Origin: Turnera subulata | Taxonomy: Eukaryota > Streptophyta > Magnoliopsida > Malpighiales > Passifloraceae | Reading direction: 5' to 3' | NCBI GenBank assembly: GCA_028386065.3 | Contig: JAKUCV010004512.1 | Location: 1 to 64,000, forward strand | DNA length: 64,000 bases | Shown: positions 48,001 to 58,600 of the stretch, piece after piece | How the letters are laid out: each line of letters starts with the position of its first letter | Numbering within the stretch: position 1 is the first letter of the stretch | Notes under the pieces: generated by a model | Told to the model about the DNA's origin: nothing | The model's database searches: none | Seen by the model: only the letters and a program-made list of their open reading frames with translations | Made by a program: the position numbers and the translations under genes

Positions 48001-48354
48001 AAGAAATCATTTTTTCTTTCTAATCAACAAATCATTTTACTTAATTATTAATAATTAAAGGGTTAAATAAACTTTTCCACAACAAATACGATCAAGCAAA
48101 ACCTCTCAAAACTTTCAAGGGCCCAAGCTATGCCATTGTGGTGCCCACAGATTGTCCTTTTATAAGCTTTACCAACTCTTTTTTTGTCCTAATACCAATT
48201 TAATAAAGTATCTTGTAATAAAATAATGGGAACCTCGATGACGAGTGTAACACCTTCCCCAACCATAAATACCCCCTCGGTTCTCCAACTTCCATCACTG
48301 CCATCTTTACCACTCCACAAAACCCACAAAAGGCAAACGAAGCTAAACAAAAAC
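45078..48354. other. Intergenic between the P450 genes
   Basis: AT-rich DNA with a hAT-type MITE at 46408-46592 and nothing else recognised. Open frames at 45540, 46297, 47149 and 47559 show no domain. At the right end, TATA-like 'ccataaatacc' (about 48261-48271) lies about 90 bp before the copy-2 start. It also lies downstream of an earlier in-frame ATG (48226), which argues that the earlier ATG is not in the mRNA. Confidence 0.45.
46400..46600. mobile_element. hAT-type MITE with 8-bp TSD
   Basis: 185 bp (46408-46592) with terminal inverted repeats starting CAGTG(C/T)TAT(C/T)AAAC, about 23 bp, differing only by C/T changes. They are flanked by a perfect 8-bp direct repeat 'gtggtggg' (46400-46407, 46593-46600). 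The 8-bp duplication and CAGTG ends indicate the hAT superfamily. The interior is GC-rich, built from inverted 'aaccg/cggtt' words, and non-coding. Confidence 0.85.
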
Positions 48355-50888
48355 ATGGAGACTCCTGCTTGGGTTTCCTACGCCGTAGCTTTTGCCACTG
48401 TCGCCTTAGTCCTCCTCTCCCGCTACCTCCGCCGCCGCAAGCTCAACCCACCGCCAGGCCCAAAACCGTGGCCCATAATCGGGAACCTCAACCTCATAGG
48501 TGAGCTCCCCCACCGTTCCCTCCACGAGCTCTCCAAGAAATATGGGCCTCTCATGCAAGTCCAGTTCGGGTCATTCCCGGTCGTGGTGGGTTCTTCCGTC
48601 GAGATGGCCAAAACCATCCTCAAAACCCACGACGTCACCTTCTCAGGCAGGCCCAAAACCGCCGCGGGGAAGTACACCACCTACAACTACTCCGATATCA
48701 CATGGTCACCCTACGGACCTTACTGGCGCCAGGCACGTAAAATGTGCCTGATGGAGCTTTTCAGCGCGAAACGCCTCGAATCGTACGAGTACATTCGTGT
48801 GGAGGAGCTGAGGAACCTTCTCCAGAACCTGTACACCAACCGGGGCAAGCCTATTAACCTGAAGGACTATCTCTCCGATGTGAGTCTTAATGTGATTAGC
48901 CGTATGGTTCTTGGGAAGAAGTACACGGTGAAGGATGAGAACTCGAAGGAGATTGTGACGCCAGAGGAGTTCAAAGAAATGCTTGACGAGTTGTTCTTGC
49001 TTAATGGGGTGTTGGATATCGGGGACTCGATTCCATGGATTGCTTTCATGGATTTGCAAGGGTATATTAAGAGGATGAAGGCTTTGGCCAAGAAGTTTGA
49101 CAGGTTTATGGAGCATGTGTTGGATGAGCACAATGCGAGGAGGAGAGCAGACAAGAACTGGGTTCCTAAGGATATGGTTGATGTTCTTCTCGATCTTGCA
49201 GATGATCCAAGTCTTGAGATCAAGCTTGAAAGACATGGAGTTAAGGCCTTTTCACAGGTATGTAGTGGTTGCTTTTGCTTGTTTTGGATTCGGATAGATG
49301 CTTTACTTGTGAAGTTTGGACTTTTCAATATTGCTCAATTGATTGGAGGATTCGTTGGGCCACTTCTTTTTCTCGTGAAAATTGACTTACTGTGCTTCGT
49401 GGAAAATTAAAATGAAATAGTTTCTGCAAAATTGTGACTTGTAACAGTGATGCATGTATAAGCCGCAGAGTTCATCACAGACTGTGGAGGTGGAGTCCTA
49501 GGAAAACCAATTCGGTCAATATCATCATCCAGTTTCTGGAATGTGATGGGACTGAAGGAACATGTTTTTGGTCTTATTAAACATTTCATATCCCAGACGT
49601 CGGGGTTATTTTTCTTTTAATTCTTTTATTACTATCTTCAATTATTTTCTTTAACCCAAAATTTCGCATAAAAAAATGTCTGAAAATGACCCAATTTTAT
49701 TTCCAAAAAAAAAAAAACTTCGTTCCACTCCCACCAGTCCAGTAGTTGACACTAATAGCAAACCAGCTTTTAGCCAAAGTCACAGAGCACTTTCTTTAAT
49801 TTGGGCAAAAAAAGGTTACAAGTTAAACTCATTGAGACATTCCCCTCCTGCAAACCCCCAAATGGCCAAAAGTCTTTGCTCATAAATATAAGCAATGCCC
49901 GTTTATGAGAGAATTAGTAACTTCTACTACTATCTATCAATCAAACCATTATTTACAAAACTTCTTTTTGCATAACTGCACATCAAGAGCTTCTTTTATT
50001 ATTGTGGTTCTTTTGTCTGTTTGTCTTTGTCCAATTCTACGGAAATAAGTGTATAATAGGTCGCAACTTGCCCAAAAAATCTTATCAAGTTGACTTATTC
50101 AACAAGCACCCTCCTTTTCTTTGAACTGCATAGTTATTTTTTTAATTACCTGAAAAGTGACAATCGACTTATGTCATTTCTTCTGCATAAAAGATTCAAG
50201 CTAAGTTAGTGTCCATGCATCCTCAGGACTTTTTTTTTTGATATGAATGCATCCTCAGGACTTGATTGCTGGTGGAACCGAGAGCTCTGCCGTGACAGTA
50301 GAATGGGCACTTTCTGAAATCCTGAGGAAGCCAGAGATTTTCAAGAAGGCAACCGAGGAGCTGGACAGGGTAATTGGAAGGGAGAGATGGGTAGAAGAGA
50401 AAGACATGGTTAACTTGCCTTACATCTACGCCATAGCTAAGGAGACCATGAGGTTGCACCCTGTGGCACCCATGTTGGTGCCTAGGGCAGCTCGTGAGGA
50501 TATTCAAGTGAATGGTTATGATATCCAAAAGGGCGCTCGCGTCCTTGTCAATGTGTGGACAATAGGGAGGGACCCAAATGTGTGGGAAAAACCTGATGAG
50601 TTCTGGCCCGAGAGATTCCTGAACAATGCAGTTGATGTTAAAGGTCATGACTATGAGCTGCTCCCGTTTGGGGCTGGTAGGAGGATGTGCCCTGGGTACC
50701 CTCTAGGGCTAAAGGTTATTCAGGCCACTTTGTCTAATCTGCTCCATGGGTTTAACTGGAGGTTGCCTGGTAACATGAAGAAGGAGGAGTTGAGTATGGA
50801 GGAAATCTTTGGGCTTTCTACCCCAAGAAAATACCCACTTGTTGCCGTCCCTGAGCCCCGGCTTCCATCTCATGTTTACCCAAAGTGA
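48355..50888 (+). CDS. Cytochrome P450, probable CYP92 family, tandem copy 2
   Basis: Microsomal P450, 510 aa. Exons 48355-49257 and 50259-50888, with the same phase-0 intron position as copy 1 but a 1,001-bp intron. The start is METPAW at 48355: it aligns with copy 1, whereas an in-frame ATG 43 codons upstream precedes the likely TATA box. Features: membrane anchor, PPGP hinge at 33-36, I-helix AGGTES (305-310), ExxR (E363/R366), HPVAP, PERF (418-421) and canonical haem loop FGAGRRMCPG with Cys445. All P450 hallmarks are standard, so this is the likely ancestral-type copy. The intron's 3' splice site is duplicated (50226 and 50258) by a minute insertion; only the downstream acceptor keeps the frame. 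Substrate unknown. Confidence 0.92.
50215..50263 (-). mobile_element. Tail-only retroposon insertion across a 3' splice site
   Basis: A perfect 17-bp direct repeat, 'atgcatcctcaggactt' (50215-50231 and 50247-50263), flanks 15 bp. Read on the minus strand the insert is 'tcatatc' plus a run of A. The repeat contains the intron 3' splice site (ctcag|gactt), so the insertion created two acceptors 32 bp apart. Confidence 0.8.
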
Positions 50889-52896
50889 TCGTTCAATATT
50901 ACAGCTCTATAATTCTTCGAAGTGTATTCCTCGAATAATCAATCTTGGGGTTTCGATATTGTAATGCTGTGATGTTGTCGTGGTTTACAGAAGTAAGTGG
51001 GCGCTTTTATTTATGTTTTTGGTAAAGTTATTGTATGTTTAATTGCTATATCAATAATGTCCTGTTCTTCTCTGATAAATGTCAGGGTATACATCTTACA
51101 TTTTCTTAATTTCAGCCCGCGAGAATGGTAGTACCTTTTTTATATTTCAAAAGGAGTTTCAAAAATTCTTATTTTCCTCTGTGGATAACAGAAATTTTTG
51201 CACATGGTATAATAGAGCAATCTGTGCATCTATTTATGCAAAGTCTGGAATCTGGAATCATGATCCATCTTATAATAATCCATCCCATGGAGAAGTAATC
51301 TAACCCAATTTTGAGATTCAGAAACCTTCGAATCAAAACCATGAACATTAGTCCCTTATAATTTGCCAGCCAAAATTGGCATTAACTGGAGTGGCATTTC
51401 AGTCATCATTGTATGACAGTTTGTCGGCAGCAATCTATGTACGTTCTCAATGCCAAAGATAGGTCCTGTGATGAATAGCATCATCGCCAGTCCCGTACTA
51501 GTAACTTCTTTTTTAAATCTATGCTAGTAATGACAATTGTGATAGTAACTGTAATAAAACACTAAAACCAATACTACAAGAAACCAGTAATAGAAACAGA
51601 GACAGTAATGTTGAATTTGCTGCCTAGCTAGATAGTGGCTGCAACTTTGATGGATGTTGTGCAAGTCACTTGAAAGTTTTCAAGACATTACTTGATTTCG
51701 TTACCTTTCAATCTACTTTGAAACTTTTCTGGACATTAGTGATTATGAATGGTATATCAGTATTCGATCGAGGCCATCCACAAGATGGTACTGGTAAGCC
51801 TTATCCAATAATTGCCCAAAAGGGGTGCAATCAACAATTCTATCATTTTCATGAACAACAACAAACAAACATAAAGGATAAGTTAGCCCTACAGAAGCAC
51901 ACAGGCAGCAACTGCGCAAGTATCCACATGAGACGAAATGTGGTTTGTTGGCAAATGATTGGCATTTATGGCCTGGTAATCTGTTGATAATAAGCCAGCA
52001 GCAGCATATCACATATCTGCTGACTGCTGGGCTCGAGTGGGCCATTGAATCATGCATCATTATTCATGTCATGCCAGCAAAACACTCCAGAGCAGTAGTA
52101 ACTTTTTGCAATTATAACCACATTTGGTGGACAAGAAATTGTTAGGTGTATTAACCAGCTTATGTTCCGTCATCCTGGAGTAATACAATTCACTCTACTT
52201 GGCCACTTTTCTCCAATACTAGGGCAAAGCCCTCGCTTCGCTTCGGGACCATTATTTTTCTTATTAGTTTCATCGGTTAAAAAGCTTGCTTTGTAAATGG
52301 GCATAGATATTTAGTTTTGCTTAGGGATTTGACTCTTCGTGTATACAAAGAAGTTTATTAAAAGGCACATTTACCAGTGTGTAACCCCAGTCAAATTCGA
52401 ATTAGTCAGAACAAAGCTCTGGTCATCCGGATACCGAATAGAAAAAAATGGCTATAGAAATTTACTATGTAGCATGTAAATAAAATCGGTTAAAATTATA
52501 TAGTTGATAAAATAATCAATGTTAATTTCATTCATCCTAAAGCATTAAATATAAAGTACAACATCTTGGGCCTTTTTATTTTTTCCCCTCACCCTCAATT
52601 TTTATAAGATCATAGCTCCAGATGAATATCGCCATTCTAACATCAAAAAGTCACATCCAACATAATATTCATATGGATTTAAATGTTATAATTTACTCGG
52701 GATGCTTCGGGCCATATAAAATATTTCCAATTTCTAGCTCCCAAATAATCATGTAGTCAATTAAAAATTTGAACTAATTCTGTAATTGTGACCCTATATA
52801 TGCTTCAGTATTTAAATTAATTGGTTGGACAAATTGATATGTAATTGATTAATTAAAAACAACATTCGAACCCACATCTAGGGGGAGGGGGGCTTA
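50889..52896. other. Intergenic
   Basis: About 2 kb of 3' flank and AT-rich spacer. Open frames at 51079, 51670, 51743 (minus) and 51945 lack recognisable features. Nothing else seen. Confidence 0.4.
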
Positions 52897-52950
52897 AAGT
52901 TGGTGCAAGGGTGCCACGTGGCATATCACCTAGCTCCCTTGCACCAACTT
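52893..52950. repeat. Small palindromic element with G-box core (LINE target)
   Basis: Perfect 15-bp inverted arms, 'aagttggtgcaaggg' (52897-52911) and 'cccttgcaccaactt' (52936-52950), enclose a second perfect palindrome TGCCACGTGGCA (52912-52923) containing a G-box. A diverged second copy of the right arm, 'cccttgcaccaatttt', lies at 60450-60465 on the far side of the LINE. The original element was therefore probably about 60 bp, ended in TTAA-like bases, and was split by the LINE insertion. Confidence 0.6.
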
Positions 52951-52989
52951 TTTTTTTGTAAGAAGAGGGGCAAGACGGCGTTTATTATA

Positions 52990-55900
52990 TTAACTAGTAA
53001 TTACAACTTTGGAGTCATTCGCTCTAATCAAGTCTTTAAACAAAAGAAATCTAATATCTGAACAAGTATCTGTATATCTTTCTATGTATCCATCCATCCC
53101 TATGCCTTTATTAGCATAAAAATCAGCACAGGAGTTGGCTTCTCTGTATGTATGCATAACCTCAATACTCCAATCCTTCCTCCTCAACTCAGCAATTTTC
53201 CTGCTAAGTATGCTCAAACTATTCGTATATTTGGGTTCCTGCAAAATCAAAGAAACTGCAGCAGAAGAGTCCACCTCGACCTCCACTCTCCTCATCCCCA
53301 GATCCCAAGCCATTTCAAGCCCAGTTTTCACTGTCCATAACTCAGCATGCAGGGCATTATACCATCCTACACCACCAGCAAACGCCCCCAGAAATCTGCC
53401 ATCCGAATCTCTGATCAAACCACCAATCCCAGCTTGTCCTGGATTACTTTTACTTGCTCCATCGGTATTTAATTTCACCCATCTAGCCGTTGGTTTCTTC
53501 CATAAGATTAGTCTCTCCTCCTTCCAACGCACACTATCCTTCTCTCGACTATAACAAGCCTTTAAGTCACACAGGAAGAGCCTGCAGGCTCTTAAACAAA
53601 CATCTACATCCATCATGTCTTCCGGGGCAAAAACTTTACTATTCCTACGCTTCCAGTTAAACCAGCAAACCACTCCAAATACTACTTTCCACTCCTCACT
53701 CCTCTTCATTCCTATACCTTGAATGAGATTCCTGTCAAGCCAATCTCTCGTCGATCCATTATAAAACTCCTCAGGTACATCAAACTCAATCAAAAACTCA
53801 TTCCAGATTTTCTTAGCCTCTACACAATCACGCAGCACATGAACTACATTCTCACAGCAAGGGCAATTCTTAGAAGAAGACATTCCACGCTGAACTCTTT
53901 GCTCATTAGTTAAAATTCTTTCATGCGCTACTAGCCATAAAAAGGACCTGATTCTTTGAGGGCCTTGCCAATTCCATATCTCCTTCCAAATTTTGCACTC
54001 CAAAACCCATTTACTGGCATTTAAATACTTGTAGGCAACTCCTATAGAGAATTGGCCATTCTTCCCATTAGCCCAAACAACCGAGTCCTGGGGGGCATCA
54101 AACAAGGCGGGAAAATAGCAATGATTTTTTGCACTATTAATTCCCAGTAGAAACTTTCTTAACTCCTCAACATCCTATAAGCCATCATCTCTCACAAAAT
54201 TAATTACTTTACTACTCAAATCCAGTCCCTCAATTGGATTGGGAAGTTTTGATATTAGATATCCCTGATTTTCCACCCATAAATCCTTCTAAAATTCAAT
54301 ATCCTGTCCATTTGAAATAACCCACCTCAATCCTCCTTCAAATTTCTCCCACAAACCACGCAAACTCCTCCACAAATGTGAAACAAGGTTACTCTGCTTC
54401 ATACACCACTCATCATCTTCCTGTTTCCAGTACTTAGCCATCATAACCTGAACCCACAACCTTCTAGGCTCATTAATCATTATCCAGATAAGCTTTAATA
54501 GGAAAACTTCATTATTACTTCTCATTTCCCTAATGCCTAATCCCCCAACACTTTTAGGCTGACAAACCACATCCCACTTCATTAAGTGAAGCTTTCTATG
54601 ATTCTCATCTCCTCCCTAAATGAATCTGCGACACAACTTATCAATCGCATCATAGGTTCCTTTAGGCAAACAAGCACTTTGCATCGTGTAGCTTGGCACT
54701 GCACTAAGGACAGATTGGCATAAGGTGATTCTCCTTGCAAAAGAAAGATTAGAAACCTTCCATTTAGCCAAGTTTTGCTGCACTCTTTCCACAACGCTTC
54801 CATAGGTGGTCTTTGTCACCCTTTGGTGAATAAGTGGTACCCCTAAATACTTACCAAAGTCACTGGTAAGTATAAACCCGCACTCCCTTGCCCATCTCCT
54901 TCTTTCAGTCATTTTCACATTTTCAGAGAAGAGAATCCTTGACTTCTCAATACTCACTTTCTAACCTGAGGCTGCACAGAACCGCTCTAAACAACTTCTG
55001 ATAACATTCACCTGCTGCAAAGATGCTTCAGCAAACAGTAATAAATCATCTGCAAACAACAAATGAGAAATCCTTGGACCCTTAGAGCAAAATCTAAAGG
55101 GTTTCCAGCTTCCATCCTGCACAGCATCAGATATAATGTGAGATAATTTTTCCATGCATACTACAAATATATAGGGAGACAAAAGATCTCCCTGTCTCAA
55201 ACCCCTAGAAGCCATAAAGGATTCTGAGACTGAACCATTCCATAGTAATTGCAAAGAAGGACTTGGGATACACAGCATGATGAGCTCACATAACTTTCTT
55301 GGAAGTCCAATCTCAAGTAAATTAGTCTCCACAAAATCCCAATCCATTCTGTCGTAAGCCTTTTCCAAGTCTATCTTCAATGTCATGAATTTATTAACCT
55401 TCTTTTTGCCTTTAAAGGAGTGCATAACTTCTTGGGCAGTAAGAATATTATCCACTATCTGTCTTCCCGCCACAAAGCTACTCTGATTTTCACCAATAAC
55501 AGAGGGCAATAAAGGCTTCACCAAATTTACCAAGACCTTTGAAACAATTTTGTAGCTTACATTACATAAGCTAATTGGCCTAAATTGCTTAATAGTCTCA
55601 GGGATAGCAACTTTAGGTATCAGCACAAGAAAAGTGTGATTCACTCTCCTCAAATCTTCCTTCCCTCTAGAAAATCATGAACAAACTTGAGAACTTCAGG
55701 GCCAACATTCTCCCACTGTGACTGGTAAAAAAGTGCTTGGCACCCTTCAGGGCCAGGTGCCTTCAAAGAACCCATTTCCTTCACCGCCATATAAATATCC
55801 TCATCAGAAACATTCTTATTCAGTCTTTCAAGCTCTACATCTTCTAAAATTGGAAACAAAGTATGAGTCAGAAGATTAAGGCGATTAACCTCCTCCTTTG

Positions 55901-56108
55901 TATATATCTCCCTAAAACATTCTACAGCATGCTGCTGCAAATCTTGATCATTCCAAATCCAATCACCAGAGCCATTCTTGAGTGCTTCCACTTTGTTTCT
56001 TCTCTTGTGTATAATGGTGGACAAATGATAGAATCTTGTGTTTCTATCTCCCTCTATCAACCATCTCCCTCTTGACTTTCGATGCCACAGAACTTCCTCC
56101 TGCGCCAA
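52990..56108 (-). pseudogene. LINE ORF2, 3' part (reverse transcriptase, RNase H), broken
   Basis: Resumes with LAQEEVLWHRKSRGRWLIEGD (the RT lead-in) near 56108. Reverse transcriptase follows with KIDLEKAYDRMDW, the GLRQGDLLSPY block and catalytic FADD at about 55025-55060, then the RT thumb region. A zf-RVT region (about 53850-54100) and a C-terminal RNase H domain (NTDGAS, AELWT, VEVDS, ANSCAD) at about 53090-53460 complete it. There is a frameshift near 55652 and stops at about 54958, 54616, 54580, 54289 and in the 54105-54288 interval. Most of the rest reads in one frame. Confidence 0.85.
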
Positions 56109-56110
56109 GG

Positions 56111-57645
56111 TCTACCCATATATTTTATGTCAATGTACAAGTTACCTGTGGTGGTTGCAAAAATGCTTGCCTCTATTATGCGAAATTTTTTTTGGAGGGG
56201 CTTAGATGACACAAGGAAAATTTATTTGGTGGCTTGGAAGCGCATAATTATTCCTAAGGAGCTAGGTGGGATGGGCATAGTAGATTTAAATATTATGAAC
56301 CAATGCTTGTTATTCAAGTGGCTATGGAACTTCACACTTCCTGTGGTGAATGAGTGGGAGTCTTTAGTGCAGAACAAATGCGTGGATAGGCATAGCGGAT
56401 TGAACCCTCAGTTTAATGTGAGTAGGATGTCTCCTTCATGGAGAGATATCGTGTGCTCTAGTGGTTTTGAAAGCCAATCTGGTTTTGCTATGATGGAGGG
56501 TGTGTCCATTCGCATTGGGGATGGAAATAGAGCTAGTTTTTGGAAGGATAATTGGACTGGAAATGGAGCTTTTAATAACAGATTTCCACATCTGTTTACA
56601 CTAAAATTTGTGCCAAGATTCTTCAGTTTCAGAATGTTGTCAAGGTACAAATTCCATACCCAAGTGGTTTACCTTGTGGAGAAGACAATTGCGGGCGTGG
56701 GAATCCGAAGAAGCTCAATCTATGTTGGCTGAAACGTCTAGTATCCAATTGAGAATAGATGAGACTGATCGGTGGTGGTGGATTGATGACAAATCGGGAA
56801 TGTTTTCAGTCAAGTCCGAAAGAAACTACCTTCACAGGAAATCTGGTGTCACACGTAGAAAACCTTTTGTGTGGATGTCTGTAACTCCTTTTAAGGTCGA
56901 ATGCTGGCTCTGGCTTGCTTTAAACAACGGCCTTCCAACCAAAGAAATCCTTCGGCATAAAGGTATCATATCTCTTTCCGAGTCTATGTGTGTGCTATGT
57001 GGTTCTGCTTTAGTGACAAGAGATCATATGTTTCTGTGGTGCCCGATTTCTTGGAGAATATGGTGCAAACTATGCCGCTGGTGGGGGGTGGAATGGTGCA
57101 TACCAGCTTCATTGGATGATTTTCCACTCCAATGGAATTTCTTATCACCTTACAGTGAAAGCAGAGCAGTTTGGTTTATTGTAGGCATTGCGGCATTATG
57201 GTCTATATGGTTAGAAAGGAACAAAAGGATCTTCAACAATCTTAGTGCTGATGTTGAAAGAATGGTTGATACTATTTGTGTTCTTGCTGTGTCTTGGGTT
57301 AAAGCTATTCAAAAGGATTTTCCATTCAGTGCGTCCTTTGTGCTATCCAATGCAGAAGCCTTTAGGAACTGGAAAGGTCCAAGATTGCGTTACAACCTAT
57401 TAGACAATCCAAGTTAATTTTCTTATGCGGTTTTGATATATTATGTTGTAACAGAGGATTTATCTGGTGAACTGCTAATGTGCATCAGGTGGCTTTGATC
57501 CCTGATTGTTTGGCTTTTTTGTATGCATCAGAGCATTTATTTGTTCTGTCTTTAATTTTGCTGTGTAACAAGGGTCATGTGTCTTGACATATGTATGTAA
57601 ATATTGTGAATCAATAAAGTCTATCGTTCGCATTAAAAAAAAAAG
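56111..57645 (+). mobile_element. Nested 5'-truncated LINE, opposite orientation
   Basis: The plus-strand 3' end of a different LINE. It starts within the C-terminal part of reverse transcriptase (YFMSMYKLP..., FFWRGLDDTRKIYLVAWK, ELGGMGI), runs through a zf-RVT domain (WLALNNGLPTKE, CxxCG...H..CP) and ends after a stop at 57417 with a 3' UTR and poly-A at about 57633-57644. One frameshift lies near 56640. It sits inside the minus-strand LINE ORF2. No target duplication is visible, and host sequence is missing at the junction, so insertion came with a deletion. Confidence 0.8.
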
Positions 57646-58579
57646 AAGCCAGTGCCCTCTGAACTCCATTCAACCTTGCTAGTAATCGCCTTTTCCTGTA
57701 AAAAAATGTTTCCAAACACTTCCTTATTCCACTTGTTTAAACATTCTTGTAAATTGGCCAAGGCATCAGCAGTATGAGCATTCTTCCTCCAACTAGAAAT
57801 CAACATGTCCTCAAAGGATTCATGCTGAAGCCATGCAGCTTCAAATCTAAATGGCTTGATTTTAGCTCCAAACCCAGCATTCTCCTGAACAGTGAGAAGA
57901 ATAGGGTGGTGATCAGATTTCACCCTTGGCAAATTTCGAATAACAACCTCGGGGAATAATAAACTCCATTATGTATTGCAAACTACCCTATCCAGACGCT
58001 CAAAGATCCTACAAAGTCCAACTCTTTTAGGCCCTCTCCAGGTGCACCTGCATCCCCTAAATTGCAGTCCTCGAGTCTGCTTCTAAACTAATTACATTGA
58101 CTCCGATCAGTAGATAAACCACCCCTTTTCTCATCAATCGACAGAACATCATTAAAATCTCCCAAGACACCCCAGGGTTCTTCAATATCACCACTTAATC
58201 AAAACAAGTCTGTCCAAAACTATACTTTAAGATCCAGAGAAGGATTAACATACACAACAACTAAACACTAATTAGTACCATCCCTCTCAGAAATTCGACC
58301 ATGGATAAACTGCGAATTAACTTCCAAAACGGTAAATTCCACAATCTGCCTCCTACTAAGAATCCACAGACCACCAGAAAAACCACTAGCCTCCACACGA
58401 GCAATCCACTCTAATCTCATCCTCCTAATTACTCTATCAGCAACTTCACCACTAATTTTAGGTTCAGCAATCACAATCAAATCAGGGTTATGAATCCTCA
58501 TAAGATCATTCAAAATGCCTTGGAGTCTTCTACTCTTAGCCCCCCCGCAGTTCCAATACAAAATATTGGCTATCATCAT
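57646..58579 (-). pseudogene. LINE ORF2, 5' part (endonuclease), broken
   Basis: Apurinic-type endonuclease domain beginning MMIANILYWNCGGA, with the conserved NPDLIVIAEPK (catalytic Glu) and SGGLWIL motifs. After stop codons near 58268 and a frame change it continues to SDHHPIL (the catalytic Asp/His block) at about 57900-57920. It is cut at about 57646 by the nested plus-strand LINE. From spacing, about 100 bp of ORF2 between VEWSSEGTG and the next preserved residues are missing. Confidence 0.78.
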
Positions 58580-58600
58580 AAAGACAGAAAGAAAGAGAGC

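Noticed and set aside
48226..48354. 43-codon in-frame extension of P450 copy 2
   Set aside because: It lies upstream of the likely TATA box and has no counterpart in copy 1; METPAW at 48355 is the better start.
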